DNA from: Roridomyces roridus
Lineage: Eukaryota; Basidiomycota; Agaricomycetes; Agaricales; Mycenaceae
Assembly: GCA_029378245.1 (NCBI GenBank)
Contig: JARKIF010000001.1
Span: forward strand, 3,162,001-3,226,000
DNA: 64,000 nucleotides
Direction: 5' to 3'
Part shown: piece after piece, positions 32,930 to 44,368 of the stretch
Position numbering within the stretch: position 1 is the first letter of the stretch
How the letters are laid out: the number at the start of each line of letters is the position of its first letter
The notes under the pieces: model-generated
The model's input: only the letters and a program-made list of their open reading frames with translations
The model's database searches: none
What the model was told of the DNA's origin: nothing
Position numbers and translations under genes: made by a program

Positions 32930-34889
32930 ATGCCAGCCGACATCTCCTACGATGCCTGTGAGACTCGACTCGCCTGCTTGGCCGCCCCGACGACTGCTCA
33001 TCTCTTCTAGCGGGGAATCTCATCTACACGGACGATGGTGGTATCAAAACGGTCTACAACATGGGGGACATAGCTTGGGTCCTGGCCTCGACTGCACTTG
33101 TCTGGATCATGGTTCCCGGTGTCGGTTTCTTCTACTCGGGTCTACTGCGGTAAGCCAGAGTGTATTGCTCTCGAATGTTGCTTGACCTGCTGTCAGACGC
33201 AAGAATGCACTGTCCATGATCTACCTGAGCATGATGACCATCGCTGTGGTCTCGTTCCAGGCAAGTAAAGCGACCGGTCCCTTCGCACCATCCTGATCGA
33301 CCCAGTGGTTTTTCTGGGGCTTTTCTTTAACTTTCAGCGAGACGGGGAGCCAATTCATCGGAGACTTGAGTAAGTCTTTTCAGCGATGCTGTGACCTGTA
33401 TTGATACTTCTCCTAGAGCATTTCGCACTGCGAAACGTCCTCGAAACACCGTCCATTGGCAGCGCCCGTGTCCCTTCCATCGTTTTTTGTGTATATCAAC
33501 TCATGTTCGCCGCCATAACGTCTGTGCCATCTTTTTTTTCTTCAAAGTGCATGCTCATGCTCGCTCTTTCCAGGCCCATGCTGGCGGTGGGCGGATTCTC
33601 GGAGCGCTCGCACCTAGGTTTCGTTTCGTGACACTAACCTACCCTAATCTAACCTAATCGCATCTAGGCCCGCTCATCGTCTTCGTGTTTGTCTGGTCCA
33701 CGCTCGTCTACGATCCCATCGCCTGCTGGACGTGGAACTCCCACGGCTGGTCATTCCTGCATGGCTCCTACGACTTTGCCGGCGGAACTCCTGTTCATAT
33801 CTCATCTGGCTCGGCCGCGCTAGCCATCTCCATCTATCTCGGCAAGCGCCGTGGATACGGCACCGAGGCGCTCGCCTACAAGCCCCACAACACCACCTAT
33901 GTTGTCCTTGGCACCATTTTCCTGTGGTTTGGCTGGTTTGGATTCAACGGCGGCAGTGCGCTGTCGGCAAACTTGCGTGCAGCGAACGCGTGCATTGTCA
34001 CCAACCTCGCTGCTAGCGTCGCGGGGCTGACATGGATGGCCTGGGTACGTGAAGCCCTTCTTTTCTCGGCGTCTAATTGACGGTCTTGCAGGATTACCGC
34101 ATTGAGAGGAAGTGGTCCGCGGTCGGATTCTGCTCCGGGGCTATAGCTGGCCTTGTCGCGATCACGCCTGGGTCTGGATTCGTCGGTGCCCGTACGTATC
34201 TGTTTGCCCTAACCTCTGTCTGCCCTCTCATCTGCTTTACAGCTGCATCTGTGCTATTCGGTTTCATGGCCGGCACCGTTTGCAACTTTTCTACCCAGAT
34301 CAAGTTCCTTGCGGGCTACGACGATTCCCTCGACGTCTTTGCCTCGCACGCTGTTGGAGGCGTCGTCGGGAACATCCTGACAGCCATCTTTGCGCAGGCC
34401 AGCGTCGCAAAATATGATGGCTTCACCGTCATCCCCGGAGGTTGGCTCGACAGGCATTGGTAGGTCGATCCGCCTTGTATGGCACTCTCGCGATTCTCAT
34501 GCTCCTCCTAGGATCCAGCTTGCGTGGCACCTCGCAGACTCGGCCGCAGGACTCTCGTATTCCTTCGTCATGACCGTTAGTGGCGTCCTTCCGAGCTCCA
34601 TCCTACCTCACTCATCATACCCACGTAGACCATCATCCTCTGGGTCATGCATTACATCCCTGGTCTGCGTCTGCGCGTTTCTGAGCAGGTGGAGACCATC
34701 GGTATTGATGAGACGGATATGGGCGAGTTTGCCTATGATTACGTCGGCCTTGAGCAGGACACGCAGCCACTCGTCACGCGTGCGACAGCCACGGCGATGA
34801 ATATGGATGCGAATGGCGAAAATCACTACATGAAGGAGCGCAATAGCCAAACTAGCCCACACAACTCGTATGGGATGAATAGCTTATGA
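32930..34889 (+). CDS. Ammonium transporter (AMT/MEP family)
   Basis: Plasma-membrane channel-like protein that imports ammonium; some fungal relatives also act as nitrogen sensors for filamentous growth. 486 residues in 11 exons: 32930-32957, 33011-33149, 33197-33260, 33306-33369, 33417-33519, 33574-33617, 33668-34044, 34092-34191, 34243-34459, 34512-34575, 34629-34889. Landmarks: DIAWVLASTALVWIMVPGVG, the first pore-region FYSGLLRRKNALS, WFFWGFSLTFS, WSTLVYDPIACWTWN, GWSFLHGSYDFAGGTPVHIS, the family signature DFAGGTPVHISSG, WFGWFGFNGGSA, and DSLDVFASHAVGG with the second pore His. The C-terminal tail from GLRLRVSEQVE has the usual ETIGIDETDMGE cytosolic region. The intron 33261-33305 has a GC donor (GCAAGT). 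It lies between inverted repeats A and B and, further out, between the inverted methyltransferase pair. Confidence 0.95.
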
Positions 34890-35194
34890 TACCCGTCTTG
34901 TAGCTGTATCTTGGGAAAACATTGCTGTCAGGCATTTCGGCTCTGAGGAAGCACTAAGTTTAACATCGGGCCTTGCGTGAGACTTGGCACTGCAGTGAAG
35001 CCTGCTGATGTACAAACAAATCACTTACTCACATCAGACCGTCATCTTAATTAACTTGATCTTCACCGGGCAACTTCACCTCTAATTCTGCCTACATCAA
35101 TGTGAACGACCCTTCATCGAACCAAATCCAAAACTTGGTACTATTGAAGACGACTTTCGCTCAGCAAGACCCGGTTCTCAGGCTTTCTCGGCTG

Positions 35195-36110
35195 GCGCAA
35201 TGCTATACCAGGCCTAGAGAGGCCCAGGCGAAACTAGGGACTGACAAGATTCTTCTTCGGCCAATTTGAACCACCACCATCTGCAGCTGTCTCACCGGGT
35301 CCGGACTCATATCATTTCTTCTCAGACCGATCTCAGACGTCCAAGATGCTATGCCCCGCCGCCGTGCAGTGAATATGAATCACGACAGTTCGCGGCTGTA
35401 CATCATTTCGTGCGGCGTTTCGTGGACAGAACCATGGGACTCGGGAGGAGGTTCCAATTTTCTGACGATTTCTAACGCGAGGGTAATTCCGTATTCTCTT
35501 TGGTACCAGTTGAAAGGTTGCAGGAATAGGTACCAGCTCCATGGAAAGCTCGCGGGTCTTTTCCTTGTCCCAAGATTCCCCGCACGAAAGGAATCGAAGG
35601 AAAACCTGTCATCGAGTCTTCTGGTTTGTGGATTCCATATTTGCTTAACGTCGAGATACCTACTTGATCTTCAGCGCAATGCACCAACGCCCATTTTCGA
35701 CGAATCCGGTACTGTTGGGCCCACCTCGAAGCCGCCGCTGAGCCTCCCCTCGTATCGTGTTTCCTCAAGGTTTCTACTTCAAATTTGGCGGTGGTGTGTG
35801 CGGTGACGTCGGGTACTGTCCCTGTCCCCTGAGGTCTGTCAGGTTCCGGTCTTCTGTCCGTGCATATTTCTGCTTTGAACAGATCCTCTGTCTGGAATCT
35901 TCCGCAACAACAACAGAAAATCCATCATCTATTAACCCCAGTGTTTTCCTAATGTAGGGCATTCTCGACTCTCTCTTTCTCGCAACCCGAACGTCCCTAG
36001 TACTCCCGGGATGATCAAACTATTTCTCTGTTTCCAGCTTCTTCGCTGCCGGTAGGTATCACGATTTAGTTCATTAAATTCGACTGCCTGGTCCCCGGAA
36101 GGTTGCAGAA
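35195..36110 (+). repeat. Repeat B
   Basis: Inverted partner of A across the ammonium transporter gene. Its second half (about 35635-36085) is also repeated in direct orientation as copy C. Divergence from A is roughly one base in four by eye. Confidence 0.75.
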
Positions 36111-36204
36111 ACAAGCCAAGATACTGTCGTAGGTCTTGTCTATGTTCCACAACTCGCATTCACAGTGTCAAAGGAACGGAAAGAAGCCTCTCGCCTGTGA
36201 TTCT

Positions 36205-36733
36205 ATATTTGCTATCTATGAAGGTCAACGTCGAGACAATGCCTACCTGTCTAGGTCTTCAACATGATGAATCGAAGTATCGCTAGGCCTGCCTCGAAGC
36301 CACTCGGCCTCGCAAGTATCTTCTCCGAGGCTTGTACCTTGTAAGTTGTATTGCAACTTCGTAGTAGTGGACTCTGTTGAGGTCGGATGCTGTCTCTGTC
36401 CCAGGTCTATCACTGTCAGGTCTTCTTTCCCTGCATATTTCTGCTTTGACCTGAACAACGGAAAGTTCTGCGCCCGTAATCCTGCGCAACAACCACCAAA
36501 TAAGTTTTGATGAGTTAAACCTGGTGCTTCCCATATGTGGCTTTTCTCACCACCCCGTCCATACCCCGAACGCCACTGCTTGCCGATCAAACTATTTCTT
36601 CTTCCAATTTATTCGCTGCCGCTACTCAGTTCATTTTAAGCACAAGGAAAGATGATATGCCACCAGCCTTGCGGTAGCTAACAGCCAGTATCAACATCTC
36701 CTGCCATAAGTTCTGGTCGAAAAGTCTAACAGG
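36205..36733 (+). repeat. Repeat C
   Basis: Directly repeats the second half of B: AACGTCGAGA, TGCCTCGAAGCC, GTCGGATGCTGTC, GTCAGGTCTTC, TGCATATTTCTGCTTTGA, CCCCGTCC, GATCAAACTATTTCT, CGCTGCCG, TCATTTTAAG, then CTTGCGGTAGCTA as in A. Shared parts of A, B and C define a unit of about 450 bases. Confidence 0.75.
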
Positions 36734-36950
36734 CATCACCAAAAGTGGCGGGTGTTTGGAAGGGCCTTTACAGGACCTTCCAAGGGCCGAAAGTGCTTAA
36801 AAGGGCCACTAGCCCTTTTACAGCTTTGCAAGGGCTTTCAAAGGCACTGTCAATTTTTGAAAGTCCTTCCAAGGGCTTCCCAGACTGGACCTGGTTTTCA
36901 AGGACTTTTGGTCCTTGGAAGCTCTTTTAACTACTTTCAAGTACTTTCTA
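36732..36950 (+). repeat. AAGG-rich interspersed repeat, copy 1
   Basis: Starts CATCACCAAAA, followed by many overlapping copies of CAAGGGCTT, CCTTCCAAGGGC and CTTTCAAAGGC and their complements. An inverted copy is at 40080-40300. It begins directly at the end of repeat C. Confidence 0.6.
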
Positions 36951-37099
36951 TTCTGGTCGAGTCAATGCAATATTATTCCGAGTTCAAGTACAAGTTGATT
37001 CTAGGTAACGAAGCCGGGGATGCGATACAAAGCTATCCAGAGGTCGATCAGCGTCAATTCCGCGACAAGATTCGAAGACTCACCGCTTGACGAGCGATA

Positions 37100-38636
37100 C
37101 AGTGTGCGAGTGAGTCGAGTCTGCGTGTGTGGATCAGTTAACGAGTTGTAATGACAAGTTTGACATACATACCTATTCGAGAATAGTGCGAGTTTGAGCT
37201 GATTCTGTAACAGAGCATCAGTAAGAGAGATAGCAGGAAGGGGAAGTCATACTTGCGATGCAGAGACTTTTTGGCAAGAGCGAATGAAGTTCTGGGGAGA
37301 ACATTCAGTGGGAGCGTCGACAGGGAGAGGCTCAGGATGTACTGTGATATACAAGGAAAGAGAGCGTCGGTACTGAATGAAACGAGATATCGAAAATGTG
37401 CGACGGGTTATCTGGGGCGATAGATCAGTGGTCGGACAATGAAATCGCGAGACAATGCACTCGGGATTGGAAAAAACGCGAGCGAAGTAATTGGAATCTG
37501 TGACCGCCATGAGTAGACGAAAAATAAAGGGACCATCACGTACTTAGCTGGACGAACGACGCGCGGCGCGGATTCTTGCCATGTCGGATTCTTCGTGCTC
37601 TTCAGACTTATCATCGCAACTGCCGTCGTTAGAACCGCCGGGGAAGACACCTCTGACAACGAAGATCAGGAGAGAAACCGCGACGCGATGAGCACCCTGC
37701 AGTCGAATGAGATGAGTATATGCGCGTGTATCCGCGAACTAGACGCGTTGAACTCACTTTCTCGCGTTTTTAGTCAGAGGCGGTCGCGCCGGAGCATTTT
37801 CCGATTCCTCGTCTTTGATGACAGCCTCACGTTCGTTGATTTGCAAACGGACAGCCCGCGGGAGGAGTGCGTCACGCAAGACGGAGTGCTTTAGGCCACG
37901 GTCAGAGTTGTCTTCGCCCGAGCCGAGAGGGGTGGATGCCCGTGCTGGCTTTCAGGGGGAGGTAGCGACTCGTTCTGTCTTTGAGACCGGCTATATCTTG
38001 ATAGTGAGCGTAGTTGGCACCGTTCTTCATCTACGAGGGGTTTAGATCGAGAAGAAAGGGCACGACGGGATACATAGAGAACGCACTTTGCCAGCCAGCA
38101 CACCCCAGTGCGTGTCCTGTTTGTAGTTCTCGCGCAATGTCTCCATACAGTCTGAAGAGAGGATCACAGTCATCTTGTTAGACACGTCGATATGCCGCTT
38201 CTCGTCAGTCGGAGGGCTCTGAAGAAAGGATATGCCGTTCTGAGGTCACGAAGATGGAAAGAAGACGCACGCGGGCCCAGAGGCGACGATAGTGTTGGAG
38301 GGATCAAGAGCCACTCAGCCTCACTGGCTCTGCCCAACGCGACCGCACGCCAAAGTGCGTAATCATACCCATGTCGAGGAAAGGGTCTACCACCCGAGTG
38401 GAGTACTTGCTAGCCGAGATGAGCTTGTCGTACGGCGTCTTCGTATCCCTGTGGTCCGTCAGAAAGAGCCTGCGATCGTGAACAGATGTAATGCACATGG
38501 TGTCGCGCTTGGAGCGCTTCCCAGTCCGACGAGCGTGTCGTATCTTCTTTTGGCAGCTGTCGGGGGCTCTGCAGTCGGAGAAGACACGTCGGGGCTGAGG
38601 AGGATGAGGAAGACGAGACAAGGACGAGGCCGGCAT
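37100..38636 (-). CDS. Unresolved multi-exon gene, unknown product
   Basis: Minus-strand pieces look like exons: MPASSLSRLPHPPQPRR at 38636, KTPYDKLISASKYSTRVVDPF with MGMITHFG to about 38330; DVSNKMTVILSSDCMETLREN and DTHWGVLAGK (38180-38080); NGANYAHYQDIAGLKDR (38025-37970); RDALLPRAVRLQINEREAV with KDEESENAPARPPLTKNARK (37885-37765), followed by a GTGAGT donor. Small exons, basic segments and lack of repeats suggest a nuclear or cytosolic protein. I recognise no domain and could not fix the start of translation or the stop. Confidence 0.35.
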
Positions 38637-38929
38637 GGTGGTGGTGGTGGTGGTATGAGAGAAAGAGGCGCGCGTCTGTTTGGACGTGATCCGAGTCCCT
38701 TTTTTAGAAGCGTGCTTGATCGCGGGCAGCTCTTTTCTGCATTTCTACATTTACACGGCCTATAAAAATAGGAAAAAAAAGGAAATGTGCTTCAAAGGTC
38801 GTCGTACCCCCAAAGGCAAGAATATCCTCATCTGTGACAGCGGCGGGTTGTGCACCCGTCGCGTCCCTTCTCATCGGACTCTTCAACGGCAGACGCGTTG
38901 TCCGACTCGTTTCCATCGCCATTTCCAAC

Positions 38930-40014
38930 CTCCATTTAATCTTCGTCTTCTCCCGGTTCATCGTCACCCGCCGTGGCATCAAACTCTTGAAGGGGATCGC
39001 TGTCCTCCATCTCGACATCCTCTTCCTCTTCATCCGAGTCTGGCGCGGCGCTCCGTCCAGGCAGTGGCCCAGCGGAGGCTTCTTTCTGCCCCGTGCGATT
39101 CCCGACAGCGTCAGGCGAGTAGCACAGAAACATGTCTCTATGGACAAACCTGCCCAAAATCAGCATGTAAAACACAAAATGTAAAAAGACGCACGAGTTG
39201 ACGTAGTACCAGGCCCAATCCTCGTCGTTCTTACCATCGAATCAGTGAGCAAACGAGTAGCCAGGCGACAGAGCGGCCATTCGTCCATAATGAAACGCTG
39301 GGATGAGATGGATGGCGCGAATGATTCGGGCAACCGTGGCACTAAGACACGGGTACCGCGGAGGAGTGTCGGGTCTGAAGAAGGGGATCTTCGGGGCGAC
39401 CAGCAGCTCAGGTTATTTGCAAATGTCCCCGATGCTGACGGTTTCGTCTGGATCGCGACTCGGGCAGTTTGGAAAGACCTTGTACTAAAGCCCATGGCGA
39501 TTTGACTCGGTCTTTACCCATTTCGGCGGCACCATCGCGGCGTCGACATGCATGGGGGGAGGAGTGGGAGACGCGGGAGGGCAGGCCATGTGCTCCATAA
39601 CAGCCGGCGGCTGTGGAGGCTCATCCCGATAGTGTGCAGGCTTGCGGATAAAACGACTGCCAGAAAAGCCTCTTGGGACGCATGGGAAGAGAACTCTGCG
39701 GGGAGATAACGGGAGTCGGAGGACGAATATCAATATGTATTCTGTGAACGGTGTTACCTCGAGGCGCGGAAAAGGAATAATTTAGAATACTTGCATTGTC
39801 CACCATAGTCTGATTTGCGGTCTCGAGCGTGGCGGCGGAAGCAGCAGCGTCAGCTGCGACGACACTTTGTACTCCTTGAGTATGCTGCGCCGTAATTACC
39901 CTGCACCTTTTGTGGTGCGTCATACCACGACTGCCAGAGATACCCGTTTGGCCATAGTAGGTGCATTTTCCCATGAGGACAAGAGTAAATAGTACGAGGA
40001 GACCCTTGAGGGTC
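38930..40014 (-). CDS. Unresolved gene region, acidic C-terminus
   Basis: Minus-strand pieces: MTLKGLLVLFTLVLMGKC from ATG 40014 (signal-like), ANQTMVDNASILNYSF, then possible exons PPTPVISP, PAHYRDEPPQPPAVMEH, PFFRPDTPPRYPC, FDGKNDEDWAWYYVNSC, YMLILGRFVHRDMFLCY, and an acidic end DSDEEEEDVEMEDSD and DDEPGEDED with stop at 38936. Whether these belong to one gene is unclear; the hydrophobic start and the acidic end may be separate genes. No family recognised. Confidence 0.25.
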
Positions 40015-40079
40015 ATGAACGAGGGGTGTGGGCTCGCGTCGACTTGGAAAAGCACACGTCGCGTGGTCAGAGGCTGCCA

Positions 40080-40300
40080 GAAGTGTCGGCAATGCAAGGG
40101 ATTTGCAGGGATATAACAGGCTTGCAGAGATATGGAAGGGCCTTGCAAGCTGAATGGCAGACTTGGAATGCCTTTGAAAGTGGAAGTGAGGCTGGGAAGC
40201 CCTTGGAAGCGCCTTGCAAAACGCGTCAAAGGCTTGACAAACCTTTGACCGGATCAAAAGTCCTTTCTTGGGTGTGACATTTTTGGTGATGGGCGTTCTA
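40080..40300 (-). repeat. AAGG-rich interspersed repeat, copy 2 (inverted)
   Basis: Reverse complement starts CATCACCAAAA as in copy 1 and contains CTTCCAAGGGCTTCCCAG and TTTCAAAGGC at matching places. It adjoins the outer end of the right methyltransferase arm. Confidence 0.6.
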
Positions 40301-43300
40301 AGTGCTTGACAGAAATTTAAAACGAACTTTCCAACCATGGACCGATGAGGAGAGATCGCGTTCTAGGTTACTAGGTGATACGGACGTCCTGAATAAGTGA
40401 GGCAAGTCAACGAGTTTTCACGAAATTTCTTGGCGATTTTTTTTGCGTATTCGAGGTCAACTGGAAACTTGGTTGCCCAAAATGGCAAGGCGGGGTGCGC
40501 ATCATACAAACTGCCGCAAACACCTCTTCTGGAACCATCATGATCAACAAAGTGCACGAACCGTCAAGTGGAATTCCCGGTATTGGCCTCTGGTTCCGTA
40601 TTCACACGAAAGACAAAGCTGCTTAGACTTTGAAAGGACAGGTTGCGACGTCGGCCATGTCAGCCTGTTGTGATGCAAGGGCCCAACAAGGGCCGACGCG
40701 GTGCTAATGCCAGTCTGTAGACGTCAATCTAAGTATCTGGTGCACCGCATGCAGTCGAGCAGTCAACTGTTATGAAAAGCCGACATGCACGTCCGAAGCC
40801 GAATACGAATGGGTGGGAACGCGGTATAGAACCTGTCCCGATATAACCCCCGAGCATCTGGAATGAACGCCTTTCCTTCCTCTTCACCACCGCCCCGCCC
40901 ACTGCTGTACCAGCGGCCACAGGTCGCCTGGCATTCGTTCTTGCAAGGGAACATAGCGTTAACGTTCACATTTCCGCTATGTCTTCCCGCGCCGCCTCTG
41001 GGCGTAAAAAACTCGTTCCAAAAGCAGCCCTCCCACAACACGTGTCGCCGAACAGCATAACACAAACAAGGGATTCCGACCTCGCACAATCACAGTCGCC
41101 AGCGTATCATGCGCCCTGGCGCACTATTCCCTCGCCCGCGCCGTCCTCGGCAACCTCCTCCACGTCGAGTTTTCCGGATGATATTACACCAAGATCACCC
41201 GCTGCACGCGATATGTACCGTGCACCCCAAGGAGGAATCACGCCCTACACAATTCCTCCTCAGACCCCATTTTACGAGCCCCCTCCGAGGCGCAGGGAAA
41301 AGGCGGTTTCAAATTCAAATTCCGCTTCTCGTTATACCTCACCTCCGATAACGCACGCGGAGCGGAATGATTCGCGGCACCGGCCTCCTCCTTCACGGTC
41401 GTTACCTCCATATCCAAGCCCTCCTCCTTCACATACTGGATGGGCTGCCCTTTCAGATAGCAAAGTCGCAGCAGCTACCGCAGTACCCCCGTCATATCCC
41501 GACAATTTTCACCACTCTTTCGCGTCCAACATGTACCCATCGCCCCCGCTGCAATCCCACTTGGTACAGCCCGATTTCGCGTCAGTCGCGTCTTCTTCGC
41601 GAGTTTCTCCAGCACCCGAGCGGCCCCAAACTCCTCGATTCGCGCCTGAACCTCCTTATTACACGCCACCGTCATCTCCACCACATTCGGTATCGCGTTT
41701 GCCCATTGGTAGTATATCCTCGGCGCCACGGACCGCGCACAGTTATTCGCCTGAAGCATTGGCCTACCCCAGTTCCCGCTCTTCCGATGCCCTACCCTCG
41801 CCCTCCTTCGCCTCGCTTTCGACCAACAGATATGGGCGGCCGAACCAATTGCCGACTCCTGCGGGATCCTCGGGCAGCTCACTGACGAGTACAGCGGCGG
41901 GCATGCAATCGACCCAATCAATCTCTTCCTCCTCCTCTTCCTCCTCGTCCGAACCTCCACCTGCGTCCCCGACGCACAGCCCTGCTGCCAACACGGCAGC
42001 GGGAGGCTTTGTGTTTCCGTCCTCCCGTTCAGTTGCACGGCCGGGCGCAACACGCGGTTTCAGACTTCGCGGCAATAGGAAGCTGAAGGACAAGATGCGA
42101 GCCCAAGAGCAGGATGGTCAAGTGCAAGAGGAGCCTCGTACACTTCCACCACCTCCACGTCAGGTGCCTTTGCCCACGAGCATCCCCCCGCCCAATCCAT
42201 CCGCAGCGCCGCAGCCGTTCTACTTTCCTTCCGCGAGGACGCGCGCGCATCCCAAGTCTGCGACCCAGATCACGTTCAAGGGTAAGAAGAAGGAGGGCGA
42301 AGGGGGTACAGGTCGATTCTTGCGGCTGGGCATCCTGCGGAGGAAGATCGTTGTTGTTGATGCGACATCCGGCGTTCCCGTGAGCCCACACAGCTCGCGG
42401 TCATCTATCGAGCGTTCTTCCCCGACGTCGTCGATCAAACAGCGCGGGTCGTCGGATTCACAACGACCAAGGCAGAATCAGACCCCGCCTCCAACACCTC
42501 CAACGCCGCAAATTGTGACCAAAGTCGGGACCTACCCGCTGGATGCGTACGACGCGGGGCTTATTGAAAAGTCCGTGGTCCAGAACCCTGTGTGTCATCA
42601 TCGGCTAAAATTTCATTTGTATAGCGACCGCAACACGTGGGAGCTCCTGAACGTGCTGAATCGCAGTCCCAGCTTCCATAACTACAGCACCCGTCCTCCA
42701 CACTACGTCCTTGACCTAGGATGCGGCGCAGGCCATTGGGCGCTCGATGCAGCCGTGGCTTGGCGGGATGGCGGGACGCAGATCATTGGTTTTGATATGG
42801 TGGACACGACAAAGGCCCTGTGGGGCCAACGGCGCATGCACAACGTCAAGTTTGTAAAGGGAAATTTGTATGTTAACCTCTTTTGCTCTTCCTGTGCTTG
42901 ATAACAATTTTTTTTTCAGCATGAAAAAGCCGCTGCCGTTCCCCGACGAGTACTTTGATCTGGTGCGAATAGCGAACTTGACGCTGTGTGTGCCGTACGA
43001 CAAATGGGAGTTCTTATTGCAACAGGCACATCGGGTCCTTGCAGTGGGCGGTCGGCTCGAGTTTATCGACGACCAAGTGTTCTTCCCCTATGGAAAACCC
43101 CCACTCCTCGCCCCTACATCCCCCGAGCAGCAGAATATGGGCCAACCACCGCATCTTGATATGACGATTCCATACACTGGATTTTCGCGGATGAGCCTCA
43201 CGGATGTGATCAATGCTGGCGGGAGGGAGGATACCGACAGCGAGATATACAATTTATATGATGTGGAAGAGGATGAGGGCGAGAATTCGGACACGGACAC

Positions 43301-44368
43301 GGTTGCGTCCGCCGGGCGGCGGCATCGGCTCGAGACACCCACTCCTTGGGGCCACCGACCAGCAGGGAATCGGCCGGCGGACCAACAATCTCTCGCCAGT
43401 GTCGACCCAGAGGTGTGGCACGAGCAGGTGGCTTCCGCGCAAGAGCTCGAGTCGCTCTTCGAGTCGATGATAGAGCTCAAGTTTGGCATTCATCTGCGTC
43501 CGGCCGAGTTCATCTATGGACTACTGAAGAAAGTCTTTGGCCCCAGCGCGAAGGAGATTGCGCAGATGCATGTTACACTTGCGCCGCCCGAGGGGCGGGA
43601 TCCTTCTCCGCCCGCCGGATCCGACGCGCTCGATCAGTGCCCGGGATTGATACTCTGGCCGTCGACATTCATACCGATGACCCTCCCGGAGCTCGAGGTT
43701 CACGTCTCGAAGCATCAGCGGGTATTGTTGTCGTGTAAAGCGGCGTTGGTCGACTATGCTGCTGAAGTCGCGGGCCGGGATGACGGTGAAACCCAGGGTC
43801 AGGAGGCGATGGAGGCGTTGTGGGAGTACCAAAAGTATGTCTCTTGAATTGTTGCTGATTGCTGAGGTCTCATTTGCATTCATTCATAGCTTCATGCGAG
43901 AGCGGTTCAATCCTCCACCCGAAGAGCACGCACACTCCGTGTCATCAGAGGATGGGAATAGCATTCGAAATTCCATATTTTCGGCCAGCTCCGTCGGGAC
44001 AGAAGCCCTTGAAGCTATGCGGGACTATGAGAGGTAAGTTATTGCACTCCGCTCTCGGGCCCCCGACTGACGGTCTCGCTAGCGACTTGATTCCACGCTT
44101 CGAATGGGCTGAAGGCGAGGGAGCCCAAAATACCCCACCACGGGGTAGTATTATCGAATTTCCCCGGCCGCCTTCGCATTCAGCGCCTGCTGTTGTCCAT
44201 TCACCCTCAGGTGCCCCGCCACAGACCCGTCGGCGAGGCAGCGTCGGGCGCGATGGCGCGTCGCTTGCATCGACGGTGGCTCCGCCCTACTCGCGGATCG
44301 AGCTGACTCATGTCAGGACCTTTTTTGTATACGAGGCTATCAAGGTTGGGGAGGGACGTGGAAGATGA
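40300..44368. repeat. Right arm of the methyltransferase inverted duplication
   Basis: Inverted, diverged partner of 27452-31556, including the promoter side. The two arms are separated by about 8.7 kb holding the ammonium transporter and the smaller repeats. Confidence 0.8.
40979..44368 (+). CDS. Large Ser/Pro-rich protein with a SAM-dependent methyltransferase domain (copy 2)
   Basis: 1059 residues in five exons: 40979-42570, 42625-42867, 42920-43834, 43890-44033, 44083-44368. Same plan as copy 1: disordered Pro/Ser-rich N-half (MSSRAASGRKKLVPK), SAM motif HYVLDLGCGAGHWALDAA, IIGFDMVDTTKALWGQR, PFPDEYFDLVRIANL, HRVLAVGGRLEFIDDQVF, and the end RIELTHVRTFFVYEA. Catalytic-domain residues are almost unchanged from copy 1, while the N-half and the acidic linker vary more, which suggests both copies are under selection. 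The first intron (42571-42624, 54 bases) has no stop and keeps frame, so its retention would add 18 residues; in copy 1 the same intron contains a stop. Confidence 0.85.

Noticed and set aside
33618..33667. Telomere-like CTAACCTACCCTAATCTAAC run
   Set aside because: It lies inside a 50-base intron of the ammonium transporter, close to the acceptor, and is better read as reiterated CTAAC branch-point sequence.
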